A stretch of DNA of 64,000 nucleotides from Chenopodium formosanum (Eukaryota; Streptophyta; Magnoliopsida; Caryophyllales; Amaranthaceae), in contig CM044862.1 of assembly GCA_024500155.1 (NCBI GenBank), positions 28,671,501-28,735,500 of the forward strand, given 5' to 3'. The translations under genes were made by a program, and so were the position numbers. Position 1 is the stretch's first letter. Every line of letters starts with the position of its first letter. Positions 13,846-23,564 of this stretch are shown here, piece by piece. The notes under the pieces are model-generated. The model saw nothing but the letters and a program-made list of their open reading frames with translations, made no database searches and was not told the origin of the DNA.

Positions 13846-14532
13846 TTCATATTTTTTACATGTTCATTTTTTTTACTAAATGTTTATTTTATAAGGTGTT
13901 GTGCAACTGTATCATTTGGGCATGAGATTTTATACTAAGGTCCAACTCGAATTTTGATCTCCTCTAGGTTTAATTCCCAAAGCAAGTTTTCTGTGCATCC
14001 CCTAAGAATTCTTCGATTCTCGACCCAATCCTATTTAAACAACCATGTCAAACGTTAGGTGACATGAACATTTTTGTACTCCTTGAACAATATTTCTTAT
14101 CGCTTTCTAATTTGTACCTTATTAGAATGTTTTTTATTATATGTTTGGCTCTTTCTTTAAAATGTAAGGAAAATTTGTAAATAATAATCCCAACTTTGCT
14201 CCATTTTCTTCTAATAATGCCAACTTTTGATTAATCTAGTGGATTGCTAAACACCGCCAACAAAAACGATCATCACCGCCAACATTTGGTGTGAATAATG
14301 GACAATCGTACCCTTACTAATTCACCACCCCTTATCCTCCCGGCAACCTACAACCCCTTCCGATCGACGATGAACACCGCCACCCTGACAGACGACCCAT
14401 CACACCCTCCTTTATGACGATCCACCACCTCCCCTCGAGGCCAAGAAGGTGGCGGTTTAATATATTTTTAATTTTAGGCAATCACAGTAACCAAAGCCAA
14501 AAACCGGTAACCGAGCGCGGTAAGTCGGTAAC

Positions 14533-16182
14533 TGTAGACACCTAAAAATGTCTCCCCAAAACCAAACCCGATGATGAACAACCTTTCACCGCCACTATTG
14601 GTCGGGTTCAGTATTTAATCCCGAGAGTGCTTAAAAAATCGTATTTAATTAAATTCAATTTTTAAATAGTCCATGGATCAGTCTTGATGTTTGGTTAAAG
14701 CATAGTTTTAATTTCAGCCCAAACTTATTTTTTTAATTTTAGCGCAAACCTTTTTATTTTATTTTATTGCTTTATTATTTATTTTTGGCCCAAACTTTTT
14801 ATTTATTTTCTTATTTTGGCCCAAATAATAATAAAATCAGAAAATAGCCCGAAATTATAAATCGGCACTTAAAATGTTGAACGAAATTAGGGTTAAAAAT
14901 GAATTTAAACGGAAAAGCGGACTAAAAATTCCCGCGTCACGGCAATAGTCCACCGTGTCAGGGGAAAATTTCCCGTCTGACGGTGGGGTTCCCCATGACA
15001 TGGGACACCTGCTGTGACACGGGGGTTTCCGTGTCCTTTCCGCGTAAACCCTTAACGCATTTTTCTCCCGTTTAAAAAATATTTCCCGCGTCACACAAAA
15101 TGTGCACCGTGTCACGGGAATTTTTCCCGTCTGACGGTGGGATTTCCCGTGTCACGGTACACAATGCCGTGTCGCGGGATACTTTTTTAGGGTTTTTATC
15201 ATTTTAGGGTTCCGTGTGTTCCCTCAGCACATTTTTTCTATATATACCCCCTCGTTTCTGATGTACGGGGCATGAATTAATTCTCTAGTTTTTTCTCTCT
15301 TCTATGCTCTAGCCTAAACACTAGCCTACCCTTCTTCTTTCGAAATTCCTTCTTCAAGTACTCCAAGGAGCCCATACTTTACTCGTGGTTCTGTCCTTAA
15401 GCCAAGGCGTGAAAGGTAGAATTGTTTGAGGGGTTTGGCCCTAAATCAACTCTACTTAATTTAATTTAATTTAATTATTGTTCTATTATTATTTCCTTAA
15501 AGTTACTAACTCGTTTATTATTTTGTAGTTGTAAACAAACAGAATCAAAGTAAGAATTATATTCCTTTTATTTCTATTATTTTTCTAACGATTTTGTATT
15601 GTTAAAATTATTGTTAAATTGCTTCCAATATTGATGTTATTCTATTATTATTATGATCACCATATTGCATGTTTAAAGGGAATATGTAATTGAAAATCAC
15701 GACTAATAAGATAATTTGGACAATTGGCTTAGGTTCCTTTTTAATCTTGTTGTTAAATCAAGATATCACAAATATATTATAATTATATGTTGCATTAATA
15801 TTAAACCAATTTAGCATAATAATAGTTTGGAGCAAATTGAATATTTTGTTTGTATGCCTTTGAAACTGCAGGAATCACTTTTCACTATAAGAATCGAGTA
15901 GAGGCCAATACGGGCGAATGTGACTCCATGACTCACTTCGTACCATCACCCCCGATCCTCTTTTCGTGGTTCCGAACCATATGGAGTTAGTAATCTCATG
16001 GATTATGAATGGGGTGTAACCTTCATGGGTCAATCGTTGTTGCCTATTGTTGTCCCTTATCGTGGTTGCCTTTTTATGATCCGTGAACGGTTTACAAGTT
16101 CCTTAAAAACTTGTTGGCGGCTCCCTATTTTCCTTGTCCCTAATCGTATATGTCAATTCCCACTTCCTATGAGTGCCAAGCA
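14533..16182 (+). repeat. 5' LTR of element A, truncated at its 3' end
   Basis: It starts TGTAGACACCTAAAAATGTC. It matches 18591-20245 base for base over most of its length, with scattered changes and small indels, until CAAGCA at 16182, where it jumps into the 3' region. It includes the palindrome array (14925-15185) and the TATA box CTATATATACCCC (15238-15250). Confidence 0.9.
14925..15185 (+). promoter_or_regulatory. CCGTGNCACGG palindrome array upstream of TATA, element A 5' LTR
   Basis: Repeated CCGTGTCACGG, CCGTCTGACGG and CCCGCGTCAC motifs end about 55 bases before the TATA box. One copy reads TTTCCCGCG (15080), which matches the E2F-type consensus TTTCCCGC. The 3' LTR copy is at 18988-19245. 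Regulatory function is inferred from position. Confidence 0.65.
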
Positions 16183-16929
16183 ATGTCTAAAGGCAAGTGT
16201 TCCAATGTCTTTGATACAAACACGTCTCGAATTGCGTCTCTTATCGAGTGCTTGGTACCGTCCCTGAGAAACATGAATGCTAAGTGAGTGATGGACCGCA
16301 TGATCTGAGATTGCCTACATTGATTCAAATGGAAAATATATATACATATATATATATATATAAGACAAAAAAAAAATGTTGAAAATAAACTTGCAAAATT
16401 CAAAATTTTCAAATTCAAAATTACACATCTTGGGGATTCTCTCGAGTCTTGAGCCTTTTACCTCTTTCTTCCTTAAACCATCAACTTAACCACATTACAA
16501 CCCTTGAAAGACCTCTTTGAGGTGTACATATACTTGTGCAAAGTTCGGTTAGAGCTATGTTCGGCCTTATTCCTAACGGATACGTAGGCAACCTCACATT
16601 GAGGTGCGGCCACATTCATATTCATATCTATGCATGATCGAGTCAAAGAATATCTAATGCTTATCTCTATATCCCTACCCATTTAGAGCTAGACTTGGGG
16701 GCTTGAACCCAAATCACGTTAGCTTACCCAGCCTAAAGAGTCATTATCTTTCACTCTTCACATATATATTTCCATCACCATAACCTTTGCAGCCAGCCTT
16801 AGCATCACATTCACACACTTTACTCACACATACATAGCCATATCATCTTCCTCTTAGGAACCCTTTATCGTGAAATCTTGTTTCGCTACTGTGTATGCTT
16901 CATCATCTTTCAAGACAACATTCATTAAA

Positions 16930-17235
16930 AGAAACATTGTATACTTGCTTAGCTTCTTGACCTGAGCAATGTTCATTATTTCATGCATCGCATAATGTGC
17001 TGAGTAACAATTCTATATCAATCACTTATAATCATACAAAGCATATCGTTCTTAGCTCCTTGATCTAAGCAACGTTCATTATGCAATAATCACTTCATTT
17101 ATATACGTGCTTAGCTTCAAGACCTAAGTGACGTTCAAGATCGCTTCTTTACACCATATATGATGCTTAGCTCCATGACCTAAGTTCATTCATCGTTTCA
17201 CATGATGTAATTGTCCTTAGCCTCCTGCCCTAAGA
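16930..17235 (+). repeat. Tandem hairpin repeats in the 3' region of element A
   Basis: Sense-strand equivalent of the D and B arrays. Units with GCTTAG...CTAAGC stems around 9-base loops occur near 16952, 17050, 17110, 17165 and 17215. Confidence 0.7.
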
Positions 17236-17654
17236 ACATGCATCATGCATACATTATTTTCAAGACAAGCAATTCAATCCATATGATTCATTTCGTCTTG
17301 CTCAACGAGGAAGTTCAAAACTTCTTCCCTTATTCATTTTTTTCTTTTGGGGAAGTTCAAAAACTTTTTCAAAATTTTTATCGAGGGAAGTTCGAAAACA
17401 AAACTTCATTTTTCACGTCTTTCTTTTTCGGGAGAAAGTCAGTACGTTCCACTCGTCTCATGACAAAAATGTTGGAAAATTTTTGTCTTTTGCATTTTCG
17501 GTTGCTTGTGTCTGCACACACACACTCAAACTATACACACACAATCACAAGTCATACTCATGTCATGTCATGTTGTGTCAAGTCAAACTTGGTCAAGTCA
17601 GTTGGTCAAGTCAATCATAGTCTATACGAGTCTCCTGGCAGATTTAATTTTGCA

Positions 17655-18025
17655 GGTCCCATTTACAGCCCACATCCGGGGACAAGCGGACCATCTACAT
17701 CCCACGTCCGGGGACAAGGGGACCATGTACAACCAGCCCACGTCCGGAGACAAGCGGACCATTTACAGCCCACGTCCGGGGACAAGCGGATCATTTACAA
17801 CCAGCCCACGTCCGGGGACAAGAGTACCATTTACAACCAGCCCATGTCCGGGGACAAGCGGACCATTTACAACCAGCCCACGTCCGGGGACAAGCGGACC
17901 ATCTACAGCCCACGTTCGGGGACAAGCGAACCATTTACAGCCCACGTCCGGGGAAAAGCGAACCATCTATAGCCCACGTTCGGGGACAAGCGGACCATCC
18001 ACAACCCACGTTTGGGGACAATCGA
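17655..18025 (+). repeat. Minisatellite, GTCCGGGGACAAGCGGACCA unit, element A
   Basis: About ten tandem units of 31-38 bp share CCCACGTCCGGGGACAAG, then GGACCATNTACA, with an optional ACCAG insertion. The same satellite is in element B (50600-50990, inverted). Long open frames over it arise from the repeat itself. Confidence 0.9.
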
Positions 18026-18084
18026 ACCACCATCATTTCATGACGCAAGGTTCTCAATACACAGAGACTTGCAATCTCATCATT

Positions 18085-18385
18085 TGTCGACTTTCCTCAA
18101 GCATGGAAAGTATTATCCGGTGGATTTCTTCAAGTACAGAAAGCTGCCAAAATCATCAGTCGGCTTTCCTCAAGAATGGAAAGCATTATCGGTGGATTTC
18201 TTCAAGCATAGAAAAACGCCAAAATCATACGTAGACTTTCCTCAAGCATGGAAAGTGTCATCCGGTAGGTTTCTTCAGGCTTAGAAAGCTACCAAACTCA
18301 TCTTTCGGCTTTCCTCAAGCATGGAAAGCATTTCAACAAACGTCATCCGGTGGATTCCTTCAAGCATAGGAAGCTACCAAACTCA
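18085..18385 (+). repeat. Minisatellite, CTTTCCTCAAGCATGGAAAG unit, element A
   Basis: About four units of roughly 70 bp, each with an inverted pair CTTTCC...GGAAAG and a second half TTCTTCAAGCATAGAAAG. B has the same array at 50285-50590, and C has a diverged version (41395-41845). Confidence 0.8.
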
Positions 18386-18590
18386 TTTGTCACCGATACA
18401 CTGGTGTCAGATACGCACTCTATCCCTTTACTCTTTTATCTATAGAACTAACATTTTTCTGCAGGTATCGGCTTATACAGAATGATTTAGGATCGCAGAA
18501 CGTCTTAAATCATTCTCCGTCCCTGTCGGCTACTTTGACTATCGTTTTCGAAACTGACGTTTCTACAAACTCGGTCAAAGTGGGGGCTTC

Positions 18591-20290
18591 TGTAGACACC
18601 TAAAAATGTCTCCCCAAAACCAAACCCGATGATGAACAACCTTTTACCGCCACTATTGGTCGGGTTCAGTATTTAATCCCGAGAGTGCTTAAAAATTCGT
18701 ATTTAATTAAATTCAATTTTTGAATAGTCCATGGATCAGTCTTGATGTTTGGTCAAAGCATAGTTTTAATTTCAGCCCAAACTTATTTATTTAATTTTAA
18801 CCCAAACCTTTTTTTTTTTTATTGCTATATTATTTATTTTTGGCCCAAACTTTTTATTTATTTTTATTTATTTTCTTATTTTGGCCCAAATAATAATAAA
18901 ATCAGAAAATAGCCCGAAATTATCAATCGACACTTAAAATGCTGAACGAAATTAGGGTAAAAATGAATTTAGACGAAAAAGCGGACTGAAAATTCCCGCG
19001 TCATGGCAATAGTCCATCGTGTCACGGGAAAATTTCCCGTCTGACGGTGGGGTTCCCTGTGACACGGGACACTTGATGTGACACGGGGGTTTCCGTGTCC
19101 TTTCCGCGTAAACCCTTAACGCGTTTTTCTCCCGTTTAAAAAATATTTCCCGCGTCACACAAAATGTGCACCGTGTCACAGGAATTTTTCCTGTCTGACT
19201 GTGGGATTTCCCGTGTCACGGTACACAGTGCCGTGTCGCGGGATACTTTTTTAGGGTTTTTATCATTTTAGGGTTCCGTGTGTTCCCTCAGCACATTTTT
19301 TCTATAAATACCCCCTCATTTCTGATGTACGGGGCATGAATTAATTCTCTAGTTTTTTCTCTCTTCTATGCTCCAGCCTAAACACTAGCCTACCCTTATT
19401 CTTTCAAAATTTCTTCTTCAAGTACTCCAAGGAGTCCATACTTTACTCGTGGTTCTGTCCTTAAGCCAAGGCGTGAAAGGTAGAACTGTTTGAGGGTTTT
19501 GCCCTAAATCAACTCTACTATTTAATTTCATTTAATTATTATTCTATTATTATTTCCTTAAAGTTACTAACTCGTTTATTATTTTGTAGTTGCAAACAAA
19601 CAGAATCAAAGTAAGAATTATGTTCCTTTTATTTCTATTATTTTTCTAACGATTTTGTATTGTTAGAATTATTGTTAAATTGCTTCCAATATTAATGTTA
19701 TTCTATTATTATTATGATCACCATATTGCATGTTTAAAGGGAATATGTAATTGAAAATCACGACTAATAAGATAATTTGGACAACCGGTTTAGGTTCCTT
19801 TTTAATCTTGTTGTTAAATCAAGTGATCACAAATATATTAGAATTATATGTTGCATTGATATTAAACCAATTTAGCATAATAATAGTTTGGAGCAAATTG
19901 AATATTTTGTTTGTATGCCTTTGAGATCGCAGGAATCACTTTTCACTATAAGAATCGAGTAGAGGCCCATACGGGCGAATGTGACTCCATGACTCACTTC
20001 GTACCATCATCCCAGATCCTCCTTTTGTGGTTCCGAACCATATGGAGTTAGTAATCTCATGGATTATGAATGGGGTGTAACCTTCACGGGTCAATCGTTA
20101 TTGCCTATCGTTGTCCCTTATCGTGGTTGCCTTTTTATGATCCGTGAACGGTTTACAAGTTCCTTAAAAACTTGTTGGCGGCTCCCTATTTTCCTTATCC
20201 CTAATCGTATATGTCAATTCCCACTTCCTATGAGTGTCAAGCATATTCACAACATGTTTTAACGTAGGCGCACTTCGAACGACACCTACA
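18591..20290 (+). repeat. 3' LTR of element A
   Basis: Complete, from TGTAGACACC to GACACCTACA, 1,700 bp. It is preceded by the purine tract (18577-18590) and contains the palindrome array (18988-19245) and TATA box TCTATAAATACCCC (19301-19314). A 5 bp target duplication follows. Confidence 0.9.
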
Positions 20291-20295
20291 GTAAC

Positions 20296-20545
20296 CGGAG
20301 CCCAAAATCGGTTACCGCGCATGGTAAACAGTTTTGGGCTCCGGTTATCGCGCAGGTAACTGGTTTTAGGCTCCGATTATCGCACACGGTAATTGATTTT
20401 GGGCTCCGGTTACCACGCACGATAACCGGTTTTGGGCTCCGGTTACCATGCACCTTAACCAGTTTCCATGGTAACCGGAGCCCAAAATCGAATATCGTGA
20501 CCGGTAACCGATTTTGGGCTCCGGTTGGTACAGTTGCCAGAAAAA
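20296..20545. repeat. Minisatellite of GGTTTTGGGCTCCGGTTACC units in the inner MULE
   Basis: About seven copies of a roughly 32 bp unit in both orientations, each with GGTTACCG/CGGTAACC. Element A landed at its left edge: the fragment at 14470-14532 left of A has the same motifs. Many units are separated by GCGCA. Confidence 0.8.
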
Positions 20546-21885
20546 AAAAACCCACCACCTTTCCGCTTAAGAGGGAAGGAGGTGGGTTGTCTTTGAGGGG
20601 GATGTGGTGGGTCGCTGATCAGGGTTGTGTTGGTTGTCGTCGTAGTCGCCGGTCAATGTGGTGGTGGTGTTAGTCGTCAATTGGGGTGGTGGTGTCAAGG
20701 TATTAGTGATTGGTGGCAAGAGGGAATATATTGGTAAAGTACTAAGGGTATGGTTGTCTATTCACACTAAATGTTGGCGGTTTTGTTCATTTTGGTTGGC
20801 GGTATTTAATCTCCCTCTTAATCTAAAATAATCCTAACTTTGGTGGTTGTTTTCTATCTTCAATTCCAATTAACGATTACTTGCCACGTGTCAAGGGTTA
20901 ATTAGCCGAAAATATAAAAAAAATATAGAAACATTCAGAAAACCCCCTTCCCTAGCCACCCAGCCACACTGTCCACCGTCCACTGGAACCCCTACCCCAC
21001 CGCCCACCAGGGAACTCACAGCCTTTCTCCCGCTGGCCAACCATCCTATTCCACACACGCTACAACCAAAAATAACAACAGACACCAGCGACTTAGCCCA
21101 AATAACCACACAAACCGCAAACACCAAACAACCACCATCACCACCAGCCTAAATCGTCAACCGCAACACCCGTCTCCTCCTCAACACTAATTCGCCGCCT
21201 GCAATCAGCAATTTGACACCTAATTTCAGCCTCCAATTGCATCAACAACTTAAACATTAGATTTACATTAGCAATTTGCCACCTACAATAGCAATTCGAC
21301 ACCTCCAACAACAATTTGACACCGCTTGAATCCACTTTTCACCTTATGCCATAAATTTACAACAGCAAGGTGAATCGGAGACAACGATTGAATTTGTTGT
21401 TGTGAAAGGTGTTGCGGTGTTTGATGAGGTTGAATTGGATACCAGAGCTGCTGAGGCTACGACAATTGGGCTATTGTAGAAAACTCGAAGCGGGTTTCGA
21501 TCGAGCGGTGAAGGCTTGATGTTTGATCGGCAGATCAGAGTCGGCCGCGAGGGGAGGTTTCAGGAGGGTCAGGTAATTTCGGGGTGTGGGAGTGGGTTTT
21601 TGGTGGCGGAGAGCAGGCGGTGGATGAGGTTGGGGGTTTTAGTAGGAGGCTAGGCGGTTTTTGGGTTTTTTTTTTTCTTTTTATTCTTTTTATAATTTTT
21701 TTTTTTTGGCACCAATGACAAGCTAACACGTGTAAATTAACCTGTTATTAGAGGTCGTAGACTTTTATTGACCGGTTTGAGATTGAAGAAAAAAACAACC
21801 CCAAGGGATTATTTTAGAATAATTTAAAGTTGAGATTATTAAAAGAAAATGGAGCAAAGTTGGGATTATTATTTACAAATTTTCC

Positions 21886-22400
21886 AAAATACAATACTTT
21901 GTCCTTTCTCCGTTCTTTTTTTATTGCACCATGAGGGATTTCACGCTTGCCAATATATTTTTTTAGCTTATAATACCTTCAATTATACTCTTGTAAAAAT
22001 TATAAAAAAAATTGATATTTGAAAAGAAGATTTCGAGACGAATCTAACTTGATCACGCATGACTATATTTTTCCGAATGGATAAAATTACAAATAATGGT
22101 CAAAGAAGATTAAGTGAATAGTGTAAAAGTCCTAATGGTGCAATAAAATAACATGGAGGAAGTACATAATTAGCATTTGGATTCAGATCATGTGTTGGAG
22201 AAATTAAACTTTTGGCGCTCCATTCCTAGTCTATAATCGATTTATATTTTCTTTATTTTATGGTGGTTAAATTAATACATGAATAGGATTGAAAATAGAA
22301 AAATAAGTGGGTGATATTCAAATTAATACTATTTTCTACAATTTCTTTGTAACCATTGAAAGAGCCGACTAAAATAAGAAAAAATTCAATAATCAAAACG
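21886..22400. other. AT-rich intergenic stretch, nothing recognised
   Basis: 515 bases between two MULE-like elements. No coding frame, repeat or known motif was seen apart from the target duplications at its ends. Confidence 0.6.
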
Positions 22401-23507
22401 GAAATTTCACCAAATGCCACTGACAAATTTAAAAATTCATCAAATGCCATCAAACTTTTCAAAATTCACCAAATGCCACTCAGTTTTTAAATAATTCACC
22501 GAGTGCCATTAATGACTAACGGAGGCTTAATCATGACACATGGCAATCGATTATTGGTTTAAAAAATATATATAAAATTAAATTTAAAAAACTCTAAATC
22601 CTAACCCAACCCAACCCCACCACCGTAACCACCTGCCTAAGCCAACCGCCGGAACTCCTTAACCTCCTGCTGGAACCCTCTAACCTTCCGTCGGAACCCG
22701 CCGGAACCCATGACGTCTCGCTGGAACCCCTTGACCCCATCAAAACCGTCGACTCCTCTTAATCCCTCGAAAAACCACCCCAACCATCTCACGCAATGCC
22801 CAATAACTCCAGCACCCACACATTGACCCACAAAACTCCGTTTACCCGAAGACCTTGCGCTGATGCGCACCCCAACCGACCATGGAAACCCAGAAATCCA
22901 AAATAGAACCCGATTGTGGAAACCCTTCACCCTCAAACGATCGAAATCAACCATGGAAATCTACAATGGTCGATTTCTATGGCCAATTTCATCGTTTCAA
23001 GGGTGGAGGATAGGAGGAGTGGTTTTGAGCGGTGGTTGGAAAACGATGGGTGTTTAAATCAAAGCTCATGTTGGTGGCATTTGGGGTCGGGGCAGGTTGT
23101 GTGGGTGGTTTTGGGGGTCGGCGGTGGGTCAGGTGGAGTGCTTAAGGGGCGATCGACCGTTTTTTAGTGGTTAAGGGGGTGGTCGGCTGTTTTCCGGCGA
23201 GAAATGGGGAAGGGGCTAAGGTTTGGCGGAGGTGGGAAGGTGGCTGGGAAAATTTGGGTTTTTTTTTTTGTTTTTTTATTTAATTTTTTTATTTTCTTTT
23301 AATTTTTAAGAATTAAAATAAATAGACTAATCATGTCATGACATGTGTCTTGATTAGACCCTAATGACTAACGGAGTTAACGACCGTTAGTCATTAATGG
23401 CACTCTGTGAATTATTTAAAAACTGAGTGGCATTTGGTGAATTTTGAAAAGTCCGATGGCATTTGGTGAATTTTTGAATTTGTCAGTGGCATTTGGTGAA
23501 ATAGCCG
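22401..23507. mobile_element. MULE-like element just upstream of the epoxide hydrolase gene
   Basis: Its inverted ends are at least 125 bp long and rich in TTCACCAAATGCCA. The target duplication TAATCAAAAC is perfect over 10 bases (22391-22400 and 23508-23517). The left arm repeats CAAATGCCA at 22412, 22442, 22471 and (changed to CGAGTGCCA) 22501, a 29-30 bp period. The right arm mirrors this. The interior (about 22600-23270) is G+C-rich with short open frames on both strands that I cannot assign. It could be captured host DNA. Confidence 0.8.
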
Positions 23508-23564
23508 TAATCAAAACTGTGCAATAACTCAAACTTAGGATAACCCTCTGTTGTACATACACAA

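Larger units (their letters stand above)
14533..20290 (+). mobile_element. Element A: deleted Tat-type LTR retrotransposon
   Basis: The target duplication GTAAC is perfect (14528-14532 and 20291-20295). The 5' LTR (14533-16182) lost its last roughly 50 bases together with the primer site, leader and gag. It is joined directly to the 3' non-coding region at AATGTCTAAAGG. This is followed by hairpin repeats, two minisatellites, a purine tract AAAGTGGGGGCTTC (18577-18590) and a full 3' LTR (18591-20290, 1,700 bp). The two LTRs look very similar by eye, so the insertion is fairly recent. It has no coding capacity. Confidence 0.9.
14239..20817. mobile_element. Inner Mutator-like element nested in the outer MULE and split by element A
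   Basis: The left end GTGGATTGCTAAACACCGCC and the complement of the right end GAGGGAGATTAAATACCGCC form inverted repeats that stay alignable for about 200 bp (14239-14465 with 20560-20817). The flanks share TTAATCTA (14231-14238 and 20818-20825). ACCGCCAAC motifs are spaced 22 bp apart at both ends. The interior right of element A has a minisatellite (20296-20545). No gene was found. Confidence 0.75.
14168..21885. mobile_element. Outer Mutator-like element, interrupted by an inner MULE and element A
   Basis: Both ends begin GGAAAATTTGTAAATAATAA. The terminal inverted repeat is about 180 bp but is cut on the left after 14238 and continues at 20826-20905; the right copy is about 21700-21885. 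The 9-base flanks are AAAATGTAA (14159-14167) and AAAATACAA (21886-21894), a Mutator-type duplication with two changes. Without the insertions the element is under 2 kb. Its core (about 20910-21700) is richer in G+C and has a short open stretch at 21365-21479, but no transposase was recognised. Confidence 0.8.

Noticed and set aside
17655..18025. Regular direct repeats that might suggest a CRISPR array
   Set aside because: Repeat units adjoin with no unique spacers, the setting is a plant LTR element, and the same satellite is in element B.
17211..18234. Long overlapping plus-strand open frames (253 and 242 codons) in element A
   Set aside because: They cover the GTCCGGGGACAAG minisatellite and adjacent 3' non-coding region. 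Several frames are open at once because of the repeat, and there is no similarity to a known domain.
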